Shown one piece after another: positions 62,207 through 64,000 of a stretch of DNA of 64,000 nucleotides (positions within the stretch are counted from its first letter, which is position 1; each line of letters opens with the position of its first letter). Below the pieces are notes generated by a model. The model was not told where the DNA came from. It ran no database searches and saw only the letters and a list, made by a program, of their open reading frames with translations. The position numbers and the translations under genes were made by a program. Source of the DNA: Siphonodentalium dalli (taxonomy: Eukaryota > Mollusca > Scaphopoda > Gadilida > Siphonodentaliidae); the NCBI GenBank assembly GCA_032622095.1, contig CP136069.1:36616194-36680193 (forward strand), given 5' to 3'.

Positions 62207-63775
62207 TTACATCACTGCTGCCATTGAGTACAACAGGTTTTTAAATGATTGCTTGGTTCTTATGTCACTAAGCGCTCCATTCATGAGCTGCTTACACTTG
62301 CGTGGGGCCTCACGAGGGTTTTGTTCAATGGCGGCCACTTCCATTAACTCATCCTCTGAGCTGTCATCACTCGTAAACATCTTTGTTACTTTGCGCCCGT
62401 GTCGACGAGGCGCTGGAGCGCGTCGTGCCTTGGCACTCGGCTCTGGTCTCTCGTCCATGGACGAGTCAGGGTTTTGTAGCTTCTCTGAGCGCGCGAGTCG
62501 CGTTTTCCTACGCTGTAAGCGCATCTTAAGCTCGCTTAAAGGGACATCTTCGTCATCGGAGTCCGAACATTGTCTCCGATATCGAGCGATCACATCATCT
62601 GGTAATGGTTCTGTTTCATCGCCAGAAGACCCACCCACAGGGTTAGGGGCAGGAACGTCGCTATCTTCGTTTTCGGGGGGAACAACATACGTTTGAGCAC
62701 GCTTGTTGTTGTCAGTTTTGGGGATTTCCCATTCAAGGTTGGCCTTGCGCATGTGTTCAGCATGGGATTGTGTGACTTTCCCAGTTAATTGATTCCTTAC
62801 CTCGAAAGTAACGGGCGTTATTTGCTTGGTTATGCGGAAGTAAAGTTTCCATTTGCTTTCAAGTTTGCTTTCTCGTAAATGATTCTTCACATAGACGGCC
62901 TCGCCAATCTCGAATTTGGTGTCTGTGGCCTTTTTGTTAACTTTCGCTGCTTGTTGGCGTTTCGCCTGTTTCACGTGTTTGTGTACCATCATAAATGATT
63001 TAGGCTGTTGCTGTAATGTTATTTGACAATAACCTTTCCCAGCACGATTGCGTCTTCGTCCATACGTGACTGATTTTCCAACTACACTGCCGCGCCGTAG
63101 ATAAACGGTTTTATTAGTGTTGTTCACAAGTAGCAATGGGACTTGATGTCTTTTACCTAGTTCCGAAATCGAATTCCTTACCTCCAAACCGGGTTTTGAT
63201 GCTAGGTAACCTTTCTTGATTTGGGCAACCTCTATTAATGTCGACTTGTGAAGAGAAGCTAAGTTTTTTGATTTTCCCATACATAAAGTCGATGTTCGGG
63301 GCTTTAAACTAACTTTGCTGGTTAATCTCAGCAGGGAAGCTATGTGCGCGTCCGATTCCAATGGGACGTACACGTCACTGACCTTGAGGCATCCCAGATC
63401 ATAATATAGTCTGACCCCCCGAGAGGTCAACCAATCCCTCCCCAAGATCATATTCCGGGTCATATCATTCGCCACATAAAATTTATGGGTTAATTTTAGT
63501 TTCGCCATTCTGAAGGTCAGTTCCACGCTACCAAGTACGCCCAGTGACTTCCCATTCACGGAGCTAAGGTTGATATGTTCCCTAGTTAGTTTTGGTCGGA
63601 ACTGTAATGCGTCATAGACGCGTTTGTGAATCAATGATACTTCCGCTCCACTATCCACTAATGAGCGATATTTATTTTTCCCTATTCTGACTAAACAGGA
63701 GCTGGGGTTCCCTACAATATTTATGTTATATTTCCTCCCATTTGTGGCCTCAATGAGAGGATTCCTTAGTTTTTT
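62207..63775 (-). CDS. Ty3/gypsy Pol with polymerase deleted (protease + integrase C-terminus)
   Basis: The frame enters by -1 shift from gag at 63769-63775 and is open to TAA at 62207. Near the start is LVDSGAEVSLI, the aspartic protease active site, then NMILGRDWL, the second protease motif, and NNTNKTVYLRRGSVVGKS, which normally precedes reverse transcriptase. Instead of RT, RNase H and the integrase core, the sequence passes near 63000 into the region after the integrase core: KFEIGEAVYV, WKLYFRITKQITPVTFEV and SHAEHMRKA, the GPY/F-type module that contacts DNA or chromatin. A long acidic, Ser-rich tail (CSDSDDEDVP, TSDDSSEDELM) follows. Several hundred residues are missing, yet the frame is uninterrupted. 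It cannot copy itself; it may be mobilised in trans. The GTG at 63658 is not a real start. The 3' LTR was not identified. Confidence 0.8.
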   Translation of the reverse strand, partial: KKLRNPLIEATNGRKYNINIVGNPSSCLVRIGKNKYRSLVDSGAEVSLIHKRVYDALQFRPKLTREHINLSSVNGKSLGVLGSVELTFRMAKLKLTHKFYVANDMTRNMILGRDWLTSRGVRLYYDLGCLKVSDVYVPLESDAHIASLLRLTSKVSLKPRTSTLCMGKSKNLASLHKSTLIEVAQIKKGYLASKPGLEVRNSISELGKRHQVPLLLVNNTNKTVYLRRGSVVGKSVTYGRRRNRAGKGYCQITLQQQPKSFMMVHKHVKQAKRQQAAKVNKKATDTKFEIGEAVYVKNHLRESKLESKWKLYFRITKQITPVTFEVRNQLTGKVTQSHAEHMRKANLEWEIPKTDNNKRAQTYVVPPENEDSDVPAPNPVGGSSGDETEPLPDDVIARYRRQCSDSDDEDVPLSELKMRLQRRKTRLARSEKLQNPDSSMDERPEPSAKARRAPAPRRHGRKVTKMFTSDDSSEDELMEVAAIEQNPREAPRKCKQLMNGALSDIRTKQSFKNLLYSMAAVM

Positions 63776-63999
63776 GCATATGTGGGCGGGGTCATCATTC
63801 GTGGCGGTTCGTTTAATGTCGGATATCTCCGGCTGTGTCGCGGTGTATCATGGGATATGTCACGTGATCGGTTCGGCTGATCTCGGCGGATTCCCCTAGA
63901 TGGCGTTACCGGCGCGTTCCATTGATTTTGCTTCGAACCTCCGGATTTGGAGGGGCAATTTCTAGCTAAGTGGTTACCTTCGCAAACCCAGCAAGATAC
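63766..63999 (-). CDS. Gag C-terminus with zinc knuckle (partial, runs off the window)
   Basis: 77 codons to the TAA at 63766-63768. The window edge begins just before a CCHC knuckle, CWVCEGNHLARNC, with spacing C-x2-C-x3-H-x4-C, one residue shorter than the commonest form. It binds nucleic acid and packages element RNA. After it comes a Ser/Arg/Pro-rich tail. The last sense codons form the slippery sequence used to reach pol. The rest of gag and the 5' LTR lie beyond 64000. Confidence 0.75.
   Translation of the reverse strand, partial: VSCWVCEGNHLARNCPSKSGGSKQNQWNAPVTPSRGIRRDQPNRSRDISHDTPRHSRRYPTLNEPPRMMTPPTYAKN
63769..63775 (-). promoter_or_regulatory. -1 ribosomal frameshift site A_AAA_AAC
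   Basis: In the gag frame the minus strand reads GCA AAA AAC TAA. The heptamer fits X_XXY_YYZ and is followed at once by the gag stop. Slipping back one base gives AAA AAA CTA AGG, exactly the open pol frame. The two frames overlap here and the pol frame has no in-frame ATG before the protease. Confidence 0.85.
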
Positions 64000-64000
64000 G

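Noticed and set aside
62253-62696. 147-codon plus-strand frame
   Set aside because: Antisense of the pol tail.
1-64000. tRNA or rRNA genes
   Set aside because: No cloverleaf with A and B boxes and no rRNA core sequence recognised.

Overview
This window is eukaryotic, almost certainly from an invertebrate animal. It is AT-rich, has introns, and is dominated by transposable elements, most of them non-autonomous. A lophotrochozoan such as a mollusc or brachiopod is my best guess. I base it on repeats built as microsatellite plus tandem-repeat core plus terminal hairpin, like the bivalve 'pearl' type elements, and on a Ty3/gypsy retroelement. The sequence alone does not prove this. Host gene content is very low: two probable exons, a C-type lectin-like exon (21482-21673, minus) and a secreted PAN/Apple-like first coding exon (27790-28095, minus). 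The rest of either gene was not found.

Layout. 1-5681: head-to-tail array of a Helitron-like element (family A) with a 122-bp core repeat, ending in one inverted copy. 5.7-12.8 kb: unique DNA with small hairpin elements. 12795-15185: a 2.4-kb terminal-inverted-repeat transposon with a 9-bp target duplication, carrying a nested Helitron-like element and a nested MITE. 18.8-22.1 kb: MITEs, a broken gypsy integrase, a double-hairpin TTAA element and the lectin exon. 25.5-28.1 kb: two more TTAA elements and the PAN-like exon. 28999-30733: Helitron-like families B and A joined end to end. 31776-34211: a transposon enclosing a satellite that reverses orientation. 36.3-39.0 kb: a TTAA double-hairpin element, then a 71-bp satellite grown from a 28-bp repeat. 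39.7-45.3 kb: another Helitron-like element, a minisatellite and a hAT-type MITE with an 8-bp target duplication. 45625-53803: two nearly identical 3.3-kb Helitron-like elements in inverted orientation, the right one inserted into an older repeat whose uninterrupted copy lies at 56.8-57.9 kb. 59.1-64.0 kb: small ORFs and then the 3' half of a gypsy-type retroelement on the minus strand. It has a Gag zinc knuckle, a -1 frameshift site, protease and the integrase C-terminus; reverse transcriptase, RNase H and the integrase core are missing, yet the frame is open.

Main themes. Six repeat families with unrelated bodies share the same ends: TC at the 5' end followed by TA-rich DNA and (GTCT)n, and a hairpin followed 7-10 bases later by CTAG at the 3' end. 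Insertions lie between A and T, as expected of Helitrons. Nearly every family A core unit carries a perfect NRF-1-type site, so this array scatters dozens of potential transcription-factor sites. The retroelement looks like a non-autonomous derivative that keeps gag and protease but has lost its polymerase.
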